A DNA stretch of 29,914 nucleotides. Source: an uncultured Gemmatimonadota bacterium. GTDB taxonomy: Bacteria; Gemmatimonadota; Gemmatimonadetes; Gemmatimonadales; Gemmatimonadaceae. The DNA lies in assembly GCA_946480295.1 (NCBI GenBank), contig CAMLIT010000046.1, positions 1 to 29,914 of the forward strand. Reading direction: 5' to 3'. The position numbers were made by a program, and so were the translations under genes. Numbering within the stretch: position 1 is the stretch's first letter; every line of letters starts with the position of its first letter. Positions 22,585-29,914 of the stretch are shown one piece after another. The notes under the pieces were generated by a model. That model saw only the letters and a program-made list of their open reading frames with translations, did no database searches and was not told where the DNA came from.

Positions 22585-23928
22585 TCAGGTTGGGGACCGA
22601 TGCTCGCGCGACCATGCGCGGAGCGCGTCGGCGGTCCGCTGCACGCGGCCGGCGAGCGCCGGATCCTCGTCGAGGACGTGACCGTCCTCGAGGAGGACCC
22701 GGCCGGCGACGGTCACGAAGCGGGCCCGTGCCCCGGTGGCGGCGAAGACGGCGGCCGTCTCGGGGTCCACGGTCGGGGCGAGGGTCGAGACGGCGAAGGC
22801 GGCGAGGTCGGCCGCCTTCCCGGGCTCGAGCGATCCCACGCGGTGCGCGAGCCCGAGGGCGCGCGCCCCGCCGATGGTCGCGAGCTCGAGCATCGTCCGC
22901 GCGGAGAGCGCGCCGGGCGCACGCAGCCGCGCGCGCTGCCAGAGCAGGGCGAGCCGCGCCTCCTCGAGGATGTCCATGCGATTGTTGCTCGCCATGGAAT
23001 CGGAGCCGAGGCCGACGACGACGCCGCCCGCGAGCAGCTCGGCGAGGGGAGCGACGCCGTGGCCGAGCTTCGCGTTCGACGCGGGACAGTGCGCCACGGC
23101 GCAGCTCGCGCCGGCGATGGTGGCGATGTCGTGCTCGTCGACGCGGACGCAGTGGATGAGGAGCGGCTGGACGTCGAGCACGCCGAGCCGGTGCAGGAGC
23201 GCGATCGGCGTCCCGGCGCGCGGGGCCACGTCGATGCCGCGCCGGCGCAGGCCGTCGGCGAAGACGCCGCCGCCGTCGCGCACGAGGTGCATCTCGACCT
23301 CGCTCTCGGCGATGTGGATCGCCATCGGGAGCGTCGCCTCGCGCGCGTAGGCGGCGGCGGCGCGGAAGAGGTCGTCCGAGACGGTGTACGGCGCGTGCGG
23401 CGAGATGCCGACGCGCACGAGCGGCGTCTCGAGCGGGCGGAGCGCGTCGATCTTCGCGCGTAGCCCGGCCATGGACTCGGCGCACTGCGCGGGATCGGGG
23501 CCGAAGACCTCCTGGAACATGATGCCGCGAACCCCGCGTTCGCGCATGGCGTCGAAGGCCACGCCGGAGTCGCAGGTGTCGGCGTAGGTCGTGACCCCCG
23601 CGCGGATCCCCTCGCCGACGCCGAAGCGGGCGGCGTCGAGCATGCGCTCGCGGTCGAGCACCGCGCGCTTGGAGGAGTTGAGGGTCGTGATCCAGCGCGG
23701 GAACTCGAGGTCCTCGAGGAAGCCGCGCATGGCGGTGAGCTCGAGGTGCGTATGGGTGTTGACCAGCCCCGGCATGAGGAGGACCTCGCCGAGGTCGCGC
23801 GCCTCTCCCGCGGGGGCGCCGGTGCGCGGGCCGACGTACGCGATGCGCCCCCCCTCCACCGCCACCGTCCCGTGCTCGATCGGCGGACTGGTGATGGGCA
23901 GGACGTAGCGGGCGTGATAGCGAATCAC
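22585..23928 (-). CDS. Amidohydrolase-superfamily deaminase (MTA/SAH-deaminase or TRZ/ATZ type)
   Basis: 447 residues from a GTG at 23928. Metal and catalytic residues fit the subtype III amidohydrolases: HTHLE (H59, H61), HIAESE (H205, E208), LIHCVRVDEHDI (H259), AHCPASNAKL (H280) and GLGSDSMASNN (D310). A small beta-sandwich is formed by both ends (YHARYVLPITSPPIEHGTVAVEGGRI; VVTVAGRVLLEDGHV-like end). Such enzymes deaminate adenosine-type compounds (methylthioadenosine, S-adenosylhomocysteine, aminofutalosine) or guanine-like bases; the sequence does not decide which. Its start overlaps the stop of the PHP gene (GTGA, 23925-23928), the last of three overlapped genes beginning with PBP1A. 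Confidence 0.85.
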   Translation of the reverse strand: MIRYHARYVLPITSPPIEHGTVAVEGGRIAYVGPRTGAPAGEARDLGEVLLMPGLVNTHTHLELTAMRGFLEDLEFPRWITTLNSSKRAVLDRERMLDAARFGVGEGIRAGVTTYADTCDSGVAFDAMRERGVRGIMFQEVFGPDPAQCAESMAGLRAKIDALRPLETPLVRVGISPHAPYTVSDDLFRAAAAYAREATLPMAIHIAESEVEMHLVRDGGGVFADGLRRRGIDVAPRAGTPIALLHRLGVLDVQPLLIHCVRVDEHDIATIAGASCAVAHCPASNAKLGHGVAPLAELLAGGVVVGLGSDSMASNNRMDILEEARLALLWQRARLRAPGALSARTMLELATIGGARALGLAHRVGSLEPGKAADLAAFAVSTLAPTVDPETAAVFAATGARARFVTVAGRVLLEDGHVLDEDPALAGRVQRTADALRAWSREHRSPT

Positions 23929-24707
23929 GCGATGCGGTGGATGGAGCGGGCGAGGCGCAGGCTGCGCGACCCGTGGACGAGGGGATCGTACAGCTCCGTC
24001 TCGGGGACGCCGAGGCGGCGGACCAGCTCCAGCGGGAAGGAGAGGTTGGCGACCTGCTGGATGGTGTGGCCGTCGGAGCCGAGGGAGAGCCGCATGCCGC
24101 CGTCGAGCGCGCGCCTGACGAAGCGCTCGTGCGGCTGGTAGCGGTTGGAGATCTCGAAGGCGATCCCGGCGGCGGCGAGCGCGCGCACGGCGCGCTCCTC
24201 GCGTTCCTCGGTCCACAGCTCCTCGATGGGAAGGGCGCGGAAGCGGAGCGGCAGCAGCGTGGGGTGCGCGAGGATGTCGACGGGCATCTCGCGCGCGAAC
24301 GCCTCGAGGTTGTCGAGGTGCGCCGCCATGTACGCGTCGGGGGTCAGCCCCTCCGGGATGCGCCGCGCGAACGCGTGCACGAGCTGCCCGTCGGGGAGCC
24401 AGATGGCGTGCAGGGAGCCGATGCGGTGCGTGAAGCGGCGCGCGAGATCGTCCGGCAGCTCGCGCCACAGCGTGTCGTGCCAGCAGAACTCGCCGCCGCG
24501 CATCACCGGGTGCCGATCGAGCTCGTCGAGGTACGCGCGGACGCCGTCGAGGGTCTTCACCGAGCGCGCGACGTCGCGCGAGATGTGGTCGGCGACGCTC
24601 GGCCGCACGCCGCGTTTGGCGGCGAGGTCGACGACGGCGTCCACGGTGAGGGCGCCGTCGGACATCGTGGAATGCGCGTGGCAATCCAGCGGCTGCCAGG
24701 TGGTCAT
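23925..24707 (-). CDS. PHP-domain phosphoesterase
   Basis: 260 residues with metal-binding motifs of the PHP (polymerase and histidinol phosphatase) fold: DCHAHSTMSDG (H10, H12, D17), VADHIS (D40, H41), GGEFCWHD, VDILAHPTLLP, FEISNRYQPHERF and LSLGSDGHTI near 210. These would bind two or three metals and hydrolyse phosphate esters; histidinol phosphatase and nucleoside-phosphate phosphatases are known members. The substrate here is not shown. It overlaps PBP1A upstream (ATGA, 24704-24707) and the amidohydrolase downstream (GTGA), so expression is tied to both. No signal peptide. Confidence 0.86.
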   Translation of the reverse strand: MTTWQPLDCHAHSTMSDGALTVDAVVDLAAKRGVRPSVADHISRDVARSVKTLDGVRAYLDELDRHPVMRGGEFCWHDTLWRELPDDLARRFTHRIGSLHAIWLPDGQLVHAFARRIPEGLTPDAYMAAHLDNLEAFAREMPVDILAHPTLLPLRFRALPIEELWTEEREERAVRALAAAGIAFEISNRYQPHERFVRRALDGGMRLSLGSDGHTIQQVANLSFPLELVRRLGVPETELYDPLVHGSRSLRLARSIHRIA

Positions 24708-27052
24708 GGCCGCCTCGGCTTCGCCTGGGGCAGGGCGAAGGGATTCATCGTGTCGGCGGCGGGGCGGCGGTCGCGGAAGATCGAGTCCTTGCGGAACACG
24801 GTGGTGTCCCGGCGCAGGCGGAAGGTGTCGCGGCGCTGCGGGCGCGGCGTCGGCGTGACGCCCGACGGGGGCGGCGCTCCCGGGCGCGGCGTCGCCGGCA
24901 GGGCGAAGGGGTTCTGGATGCTGGTGGTCGTGTCGACGCCGAGCGTGTCGGGGGCGAAGCCGGTGTGCACGTCGCAGGGGCGCGTCGGCTCCGTGCCCGG
25001 GATGTAGACCTCGGTGTACACGAGGCTCGGCGGGCAGTAGGGCGTCGCGAGCAGGCCGGTGGTCTGGTCGACGGTGCGCGTGATGATGTCCTCGGGGCGG
25101 GGCCAGTCGCGCGGCGCGGGCTTGAAGCGGTACACCTCGTTCATGAACGCCGTCCACGCGGGCGCGGCGAGGAGGCCGCCCTGCGCGTTGCTCTTGATCT
25201 TCTGCGGCTTGTCGAAGCCCATCCAGACGCCGGCGACGAGGTCCGAGGTGTAGCCGATGAACCAGACGTCGTTGCCGTCGTTCGTCGTCCCGGTCTTGCC
25301 GCCCGCCGGGTGGTGGAAGTACTGGCCGACGGCGCTGTAGGCGGTCCCGCGGCGGACGACGTCCTTCATCATGTCCACCATGATCCACGCCTCTTCCGGC
25401 GAGAGCACGGCCTCCTGGACCGCCTGCGGCGCCCACAGCACGTCGCCCTTCGAGTTCTCGACCTTCGTGATGCCGATGGGCGAGGAGCGCGTGCCGAGGG
25501 TGGCGAAGGCGGAGTAGCCGGCGATCAGCTCGATCGGATAGACGTCGGCGGCGCCGATGTTGATCGACGGGTAGGGCGGAATGGGCGAGGAGATGCCGAA
25601 CTTGCGCGCCATGTCGATGACGCTCTGCTCGCCGAGCTCCATGCCGAGCTTGATGGCGATGATGTTGCGCGACTGATAGAGCCCGCGCCGCATCGTCATC
25701 GGCCCCTCGAACTTCATGTCGTAGTTCTGCGGGGTCCACGTCGAGCCGTCGGGCTGGCTGACGACGACCGGCGAGTCGTCGATGATGTACGAGGGGGGCC
25801 GGCCGTTCTGCACGGCGTCGGCGTAGACGATCGGCTTGAAGGTGGAGCCGGGCTGGCGGAGGGCCTGCGTGGCGCGGTTGAACTTGGAGTCGTCGAAGTC
25901 GCGGCCGCCGACCATGGCGCGCACGGCGCCGGTGCGCGGATCGAGCGCGACGAAGGCCCCCTGGAGGTAGGGCGAGTTCGGCGCGTTGCGCTCCTCGTCG
26001 TTCTCGCTCGCCTGCGCGAGGTACTGCTCGTACGTCTCGTGGTGGTACGGTCCGTAGCGCCCCGCCTCGATCGCCTTGAGCTGGTGCTCGAGGGCGCGCT
26101 CGGCGGCGGACTGCAGGTCGATGTCGAGGGTCGTGTAGACCTTCAGCCCCTGCTCGTAGAGCTGCCGGCCGAACTTGTCGTCGAGCTGCTGCCGGATCCA
26201 CTCGACGAAGTACGGCGCGATCTCGCCGGATTCGACCTTCGTCGCGAGCTGCAGGGGATACGCCTTGGCGAGGCTGGCGTCGGCGTCGCTGATCACGCCG
26301 TCGCGGCGCATCAGCTCGATGATGGTGTTGCGCCGCTGGATCGCGCGCTCCGGCGAGCGGCGCGGGTTGTAGCGCTCGGGCCCCTTGGGGAGCGCGGCGA
26401 GCGTGGCCGCCTCGGCGAGGTTCAGGTTGCGGACGGACTTGCCGAAGTAGCGCTGCGCCGCGGTCTCGACGCCGTAGGCGCCGTTGCCGAGGTAGATCTG
26501 GTTCAGGTACAGCTCGAGGATCCTGTCCTTCGAGTACTTCGCCTCGATCGCGCGCGCGACCTTGGCCTCCTTGAGCTTGCGGACGAGGGTCTTCTCGCGG
26601 CTGATGCGCTCGGGGAAGATGTTGCGCGCGAGCTGCATCGTGATCGTGGAGAAGCCCTGCGAGAAGCCGCGGTGCACGAGGTCGTGCAGGGCGGCGCCGA
26701 AGACGCGCTGCCAATCGATGCCGGCGTGCTCGTAGAAGCGCTTGTCCTCGGTGACGACGAAGGCGTCGCGGACGACGGGCGGGATGTCGGCGAGCTTGAC
26801 GAGGGTGCGCCGCTCGAGGCCGATCTCGGCGAGGAAGCGGCCGTCGGCGGCGTAGAGCTTCGACGTCTGCCGCGGCTGGTACTCCTCGAGCACGTCGACG
26901 GAGGGACAGCGCCCGGCGTTGCAGACGAGCGCCCAGCTCGCGTAGGCGAAGCCGACGCCGAACGCGAGCACGAAGGCGAGGGCGACGAGGAACCAGCGCT
27001 TGAGCCGCGGATAGCGGCGCCGAGCGCGCGATGCAGGGGAAACGGCTGCCAT
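24704..27052 (-). CDS. Penicillin-binding protein 1A (bifunctional transglycosylase/transpeptidase)
   Basis: Class A PBP that polymerises lipid II and cross-links peptidoglycan. 782 residues from the ATG at 27052. N-terminal anchor helix ~20-42. Glycosyltransferase domain: VTEDKRFYEHAGID with E102, then GFSTITMQLARN, AIEAKYSKDRILELYLNQIYLG. Transpeptidase: SxxK = STFK (S403, K406), SxN = SRN (461-463), KTG = KTGTT (586-588). The end (PATPRPGAPPPSG, then RRDTFRLRRDTT) is Pro/Arg-rich and extracytoplasmic. A GTG at 27058 is in frame, but the promoter at 27061-27090 puts the transcript start at or next to the ATG, implying a leaderless message. Divergent from tyrS. It overlaps the PHP gene (ATGA). 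Confidence 0.95.
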   Translation of the reverse strand: MAAVSPASRARRRYPRLKRWFLVALAFVLAFGVGFAYASWALVCNAGRCPSVDVLEEYQPRQTSKLYAADGRFLAEIGLERRTLVKLADIPPVVRDAFVVTEDKRFYEHAGIDWQRVFGAALHDLVHRGFSQGFSTITMQLARNIFPERISREKTLVRKLKEAKVARAIEAKYSKDRILELYLNQIYLGNGAYGVETAAQRYFGKSVRNLNLAEAATLAALPKGPERYNPRRSPERAIQRRNTIIELMRRDGVISDADASLAKAYPLQLATKVESGEIAPYFVEWIRQQLDDKFGRQLYEQGLKVYTTLDIDLQSAAERALEHQLKAIEAGRYGPYHHETYEQYLAQASENDEERNAPNSPYLQGAFVALDPRTGAVRAMVGGRDFDDSKFNRATQALRQPGSTFKPIVYADAVQNGRPPSYIIDDSPVVVSQPDGSTWTPQNYDMKFEGPMTMRRGLYQSRNIIAIKLGMELGEQSVIDMARKFGISSPIPPYPSINIGAADVYPIELIAGYSAFATLGTRSSPIGITKVENSKGDVLWAPQAVQEAVLSPEEAWIMVDMMKDVVRRGTAYSAVGQYFHHPAGGKTGTTNDGNDVWFIGYTSDLVAGVWMGFDKPQKIKSNAQGGLLAAPAWTAFMNEVYRFKPAPRDWPRPEDIITRTVDQTTGLLATPYCPPSLVYTEVYIPGTEPTRPCDVHTGFAPDTLGVDTTTSIQNPFALPATPRPGAPPPSGVTPTPRPQRRDTFRLRRDTTVFRKDSIFRDRRPAADTMNPFALPQAKPRRP

Positions 27053-27060
27053 TACCACTG

Positions 27061-27090
27061 AAGCTAACCGGCGGTCCGCGGCCGCAGCAA
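27061..27090 (-). promoter_or_regulatory. Promoter of the PBP1A operon
   Basis: On the minus strand: TTGCTG (27090-27085), 18-base spacer, TAGCTT (27066-27061). The ATG at 27052 is nine bases beyond the -10, so the start codon is at or within two bases of the predicted transcript start. Confidence 0.5.
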
Positions 27091-27100
27091 CGCGGCGCGA

Positions 27101-27129
27101 ATGACATTACTCCTTTGCCCGCCTATCTT
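27101..27129 (+). promoter_or_regulatory. Promoter of tyrS, predicted leaderless
   Basis: ATGACA (27101-27106, five of six to consensus), 17-base spacer, TATCTT (27124-27129). The ATG at 27136 is seven bases past the -10, the normal position of +1. No ribosome-binding site precedes the ATG. Confidence 0.65.
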
Positions 27130-27135
27130 TGTGCC

Positions 27136-28428
27136 ATGCCATCTCATCCGTTGCTCGACGAGCTGCAGTGGCGGGGGCTCGTCTACCAGCAGACCGACGG
27201 ACTCGCCGACGCGCTGCGCAGCGGCACGGTGACCGGCTACATCGGCTTCGATCCCACGGCGGCGAGCCTGCACGTGGGGAGCCTCGTGCCGATCATGGGT
27301 CTCGTGCACCTGCAGCGGCACGGGCACCGGCCGATCGCGCTCGTCGGCGGCGGCACGGGGATGATCGGCGACCCGAGCGGCAAGGCGTCGGAGCGCACGC
27401 TGCTCGACGCGGCGCAGGTGGCGGCGAACGCGGCGGGGATCCGGTCGCAGCTCGAGCGCTTCCTCGATTTCGACGCGATCGAGAACCCCGCCGAGATGGC
27501 GAACAACGCCGAGTGGCTGGGGAGCCTCGGCGCGATCGAGTTCCTGCGCGACGTGGGGAAGCACTTCACCGTGAACTACATGATGCAGAAGGAATCGGTG
27601 AAGGCGCGGCTCGAGTCGGGCATCTCCTTCACGGAGTTCGCCTACATGCTGCTCCAGGCGTACGACTTCCTGGCGCTGCACCAGCGCCGCGGGGCGACGC
27701 TGCAGATGGGGGGCAGCGACCAGTGGGGGAACATCACCGCGGGGATCGAGCTCATTCGGCGGGTCGCAGGCGCGGAGGCGCACGCGCTCACGCTCCCCCT
27801 CGTGACGACGTCGTCGGGGACGAAGTTCGGCAAGACGGAGGCGGGGACGATCTGGCTCGACGCGGCGCGCACGTCGCCGTACCGGTTCTACCAGTTCTGG
27901 ATCAACATCGACGACCGCGACGTCGGCCGCTACCTGCGCTACTTCACGCTGCTCGCGCGCGAGGAGATCGAGGCGCTCGACCGCGCGACGGCGGAGCGGC
28001 CGGAGAAGCGCGAGGCGCAGCAGGCGCTCGCGCGCGACGTGACGCGGCGCGTCCACGGCGAGGCGGCGGTTCGGGCGGCGCAGGAAGCCTCGCGCTTCGT
28101 CTTCGGGGCGGTGCCGGCACGCGAGCTGTCGGCGACGGCGATCGAGACGCTGCGCGACGAGCTCCCGGTCTTCACGAGCGGCTCGCTCGAGCTGGCGGCG
28201 ATCCTCGAGGCGGCGACGCAGGGGGACGAAGCGCTGTTCAAGAGCAAGAGCGACGCGCGGCGCATGATCCAGCAGGGTGCCGTCCGCATCAACGATCAGC
28301 GCGTCGCCGCCGACACCGCCGCCATCGACGCGGCGGAGCTGCTCCTGGGGCGGTTCCTGATCCTGCAGAAGGGGGCGAGGAACAAGGCGCTGGTCGAGAT
28401 CGGGGACGGCGGACGAAGGACGCAGTAA
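27136..28428 (+). CDS. tyrS: Tyrosyl-tRNA synthetase
   Basis: Class I aminoacyl-tRNA synthetase charging tRNA-Tyr. 430 residues from the ATG at 27136, normal for bacterial TyrRS. Motifs: YIGFDPTAASLHVGSLV with the HIGH-type HVGS (46-49), GTGMIGDPSGK, the tyrosine-binding MLLQAYD and GGSDQWGNI, and the KMSKS-type loop KFGKT (230-234), the TyrS (not TyrZ) form. The C-terminal ~65 residues (FKSKSDARRMIQQGAVRIND, then LLLGRFLILQKG) are an S4 RNA-binding domain. The frame is open upstream to 27031, but that part overlaps the PBP1A start; the promoter fixes 27136. A TTGG heptamer array starts directly after the TAA. Confidence 0.97.
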   Translation: MPSHPLLDELQWRGLVYQQTDGLADALRSGTVTGYIGFDPTAASLHVGSLVPIMGLVHLQRHGHRPIALVGGGTGMIGDPSGKASERTLLDAAQVAANAAGIRSQLERFLDFDAIENPAEMANNAEWLGSLGAIEFLRDVGKHFTVNYMMQKESVKARLESGISFTEFAYMLLQAYDFLALHQRRGATLQMGGSDQWGNITAGIELIRRVAGAEAHALTLPLVTTSSGTKFGKTEAGTIWLDAARTSPYRFYQFWINIDDRDVGRYLRYFTLLAREEIEALDRATAERPEKREAQQALARDVTRRVHGEAAVRAAQEASRFVFGAVPARELSATAIETLRDELPVFTSGSLELAAILEAATQGDEALFKSKSDARRMIQQGAVRINDQRVAADTAAIDAAELLLGRFLILQKGARNKALVEIGDGGRRTQ

Positions 28429-28523
28429 TTGGTTGTTGGTCATTGGTTCTTGGCGGGCCGCTCGGGATGCTTCTCGTGGCATCCCGAGCGGCTGGCCAAG
28501 AACCAACCACGAAAAACCAACGA
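28429..28523. repeat. Long hairpin with TTGG heptamers between convergent genes
   Basis: Left: TTGGTTG, TTGGTCA, TTGGTTC, TTGGCGG (28429-28456), starting directly after the tyrS TAA. Right, mirrored: CCAAGAA, CCAACCA, CGAAAAA, CCAACGA (28496-28523). TTGGTTCTTGGC (28443-28454) pairs perfectly with 28495-28506, and CCGCTCGGGATGC (28458-28470) pairs with 28479-28491 around an eight-base loop. The total stem is about 25 base pairs with one 3x3 internal loop. It probably also stops transcription from both sides. Confidence 0.88.
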
Positions 28524-28538
28524 CGTCGTCCGCCCGCC

Positions 28539-29687
28539 CTACGCCATCGTCCCCAGCGCCCGCCTGACCTCGTCCCGCGTGTTGTAGAAGTGGGGTGACA
28601 GCCGGATCGCTCCCTCGCGGACGGAGTGGACGACGCCGGCGGCCTTGAGGCGCGCGCTCGTCGCCACGGGGTCGCGCGGGCGCACGGAGACGATGCCGGC
28701 GCGGCGGTCCGGCAGCGCCGGCGTCACGAGCTCCACGTCCGGCTGCGCCGCCGCCCAGCGCACGATGTCGTCGGTCAGGGTCGCCACGTGCGTCGCCGCC
28801 GCCTCCGGCCCGATCTCGAGCAGCAGCTCGAGGCTCGCGTTCATGCCGGCGAAGTCCTGGAAGGGGAGGGTGATGAACTCGAAGCGGCGCGCGTCGTCGC
28901 GGTAGGTGAGGTCGTACTGCGTGAGGCGCGTGAAGTCGTCCGAGCCCTTCACCGCCATCCAGCTCACCGCCCACGGATCGAGGCGGGTGATCAGCTCGCG
29001 ACGGACGTAGACGAAGCCCGTCCCCCACGGCGAGAGCAGCCACTTCTGCGCGCCGCAGGCGAGGATGTCGATCTCGCACGCCTTCACGTCGAGCGTGCGC
29101 GCGCCGAGGCCCTGGATGGCGTCGACGATGAAGTACGCGCCGCGCGCGCGGCACGCGCGCCCGATCGCCTGCAGGTCCACGGTGTAGCCGTTGGCGAAGC
29201 TCACCCACGACAGCGCGACCGCCTTCACCGCGGCGTCCTGCAGCTCGGCGCGGAGCCGCTCCTCGTCGACGACGCCGTTCACGCACGGCACGCGGCGGTG
29301 GATCACGCCGCGCTCCTTCGCCACCTGCATCCACGGGTAGATGTTCGCCGGGAACTCGAGGTCGGGGGTCAGCACGACGTCCCCCGCCGCGAGCGGGAGG
29401 GAGAAGGCGGCGAGGTTCAGCCCGTACGTCGTGTTGACGGCGAGCGCGATCTCCTCGGCGTCGGCGTGGATCAGCTGCCCCACCAGCTCCCGGCCGCGGG
29501 CGAGGGTGCCGAACTGCAGGGAATCGCTGAGGAGGTGGGGACGGGCGCGCCGGTCGTTGAACTCGGCCACCGCCTCGACGGCGCGGCGCGGCAGCGGACC
29601 GGTGGAGGCGTTGTTCAGGTAGATGGATTCACCATCGGCCGCCCAGGCGAACTCGCGCCGGCGCAGGTCGTTGACGTCGTAGGTCAT
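28539..29687 (-). CDS. Class V aminotransferase family protein (cysteine desulfurase-like fold)
   Basis: PLP-dependent fold type I enzyme, 382 residues from the ATG at 29687. [15 protein letters not shown] (24-38) is the N-terminal class V motif; [11 protein letters not shown], then [29 protein letters not shown] and [11 protein letters not shown] (PLP-contacting Asp and Gln) lead to [18 protein letters not shown], where the Lys of AQKWL binds PLP. This resembles isopenicillin-N-epimerase/NifS-like members more than true IscS, and the active Cys loop of desulfurases is not seen, so sulfur transfer is unlikely. The substrate is unknown; an amino acid or peptide-derived compound would fit the adjoining oligopeptide transporter. 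ATGA overlap (29684-29687) with the ABC permease gene. Confidence 0.88.
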   Translation of the reverse strand: MTYDVNDLRRREFAWAADGESIYLNNASTGPLPRRAVEAVAEFNDRRARPHLLSDSLQFGTLARGRELVGQLIHADAEEIALAVNTTYGLNLAAFSLPLAAGDVVLTPDLEFPANIYPWMQVAKERGVIHRRVPCVNGVVDEERLRAELQDAAVKAVALSWVSFANGYTVDLQAIGRACRARGAYFIVDAIQGLGARTLDVKACEIDILACGAQKWLLSPWGTGFVYVRRELITRLDPWAVSWMAVKGSDDFTRLTQYDLTYRDDARRFEFITLPFQDFAGMNASLELLLEIGPEAAATHVATLTDDIVRWAAAQPDVELVTPALPDRRAGIVSVRPRDPVATSARLKAAGVVHSVREGAIRLSPHFYNTRDEVRRALGTMA

Positions 29688-29914
29688 GGTCTGGCGATGT
29701 CGGGGAGCCCGGCGCCGCGCGGCGTGCCGGCGCGCACGGCGCGCGGGTCGAGGGCGTCGCGCAGGGCGTCGCCGAGCAGGTTGAAGCCGAGCACCGCCGC
29801 GCCGATGGCGAGCCCGGGGAAGACCGACGTCCATGGCGCGTGGCGGAGCTGCTCGAGGTCGCGGCCGTCGGCGATCATCGCGCCCCAGCTCGGGGTCGGC
29901 GGCTGCACGCCGAG
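29684..29914 (-). CDS. Oligopeptide/dipeptide ABC transporter permease, C-terminal end (DppC/OppC type, cut by window edge)
   Basis: Only the last 76 residues are visible. [19 protein letters not shown], then [33 protein letters not shown] is the highly conserved C-terminus of the second permease of peptide (Dpp/Opp) or nickel importers: a cytoplasmic loop, one last membrane helix, and the LRDALDPR tail. The 5' part, and probably the partner permease and binding-protein genes, lie to the right of the window. It overlaps the class V aminotransferase gene by ATGA. The substrate cannot be read from this segment. Confidence 0.93.
   Translation of the reverse strand, partial: LGVQPPTPSWGAMIADGRDLEQLRHAPWTSVFPGLAIGAAVLGFNLLGDALRDALDPRAVRAGTPRGAGLPDIARP

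Noticed and set aside
24965..27061. 698-residue plus-strand frame opposite PBP1A
   Set aside because: Shadow of a certain PBP1A gene.
28431..28598. C-terminal extension frames across the tyrS 3' hairpin giving SLVLGGPLG peptides on both strands
   Set aside because: Similar peptides on both strands result from the palindrome; the TyrRS S4 domain ends normally at 28428.
1..29914. tRNA genes or prophage attachment sites
   Set aside because: No cloverleaf with CCA-like end or TTCGAATC-type T loop was recognised, and no integrase or phage genes.

Overview
The window is high-GC (about 70%) bacterial chromosome, densely coded on both strands, with many 4-base ATGA/GTGA gene overlaps. Gene content and style (AQ-ending signal peptides, a NYN-LOTUS protein, an NtrY/NtrX-like pair, long Ala/Arg-rich shadow frames) suggest Gemmatimonadota. 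That assignment is inference from general resemblance; no rRNA or tRNA is present to confirm it. No transposase, phage gene, CRISPR array or tRNA was recognised.

Layout. 1-2311: formamidopyrimidine-DNA glycosylase (cut by the window edge) divergent from a cation-efflux transporter, then a methyltransferase-fold protein. 2312-4874: a possible 51-residue protein between two hairpin terminators, then a zinc metallopeptidase translationally coupled to a D-Ala-D-Ala-ligase-like ATP-grasp enzyme. 4965-5807: a 35-residue Lys/Arg/Ala-rich protein on the minus strand and a 735-base gene-poor stretch with a good leftward promoter and a hairpin followed by six T upstream of tdh. 5808-8210: tdh-kbl, converting threonine to glycine plus acetyl-CoA. 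8197-9412: a HIRAN-like small protein and an outer-membrane-type protein. 9429-13071 (minus): a tightly overlapped operon of NYN-LOTUS protein, 3-methyladenine DNA glycosylase and M19 dipeptidase. 14128-20257: YjbQ-family protein, divergent from a histidine kinase / membrane-coiled-coil protein / sigma-54 activator / outer-membrane barrel / DUF4390-like cluster that looks like one envelope-signalling unit. 20790-22519 (minus): HNH nuclease and branched-chain aminotransferase. 22585-27052 (minus): PBP1A, PHP phosphoesterase and amidohydrolase, overlapping. 27136-28428: tyrS, divergent from PBP1A. 28539-29914 (minus): end of an oligopeptide ABC permease overlapping a class V aminotransferase.

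The most unusual signal is not protein-coding. At five intergenic sites, G-rich or TTGG-type tandem heptanucleotides begin at or within about 20 bases of a stop codon, always in the same sense relative to the gene they follow (4876, 6836, 14127, 20257/20790, 28429/28523). At four sites they face a mirrored array, giving nested palindromes; the two largest (13583-14127 and 20257-20790) carry about 200-base modules that share words of up to 23 identical bases. These look like members of one dispersed, stop-codon-associated intergenic element family.

Two divergent promoters (tyrS and PBP1A) place the predicted transcript start on the start codon, so both genes may be translated from leaderless mRNAs. 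A recurring -10 element TAGNTT is visible at several genes.
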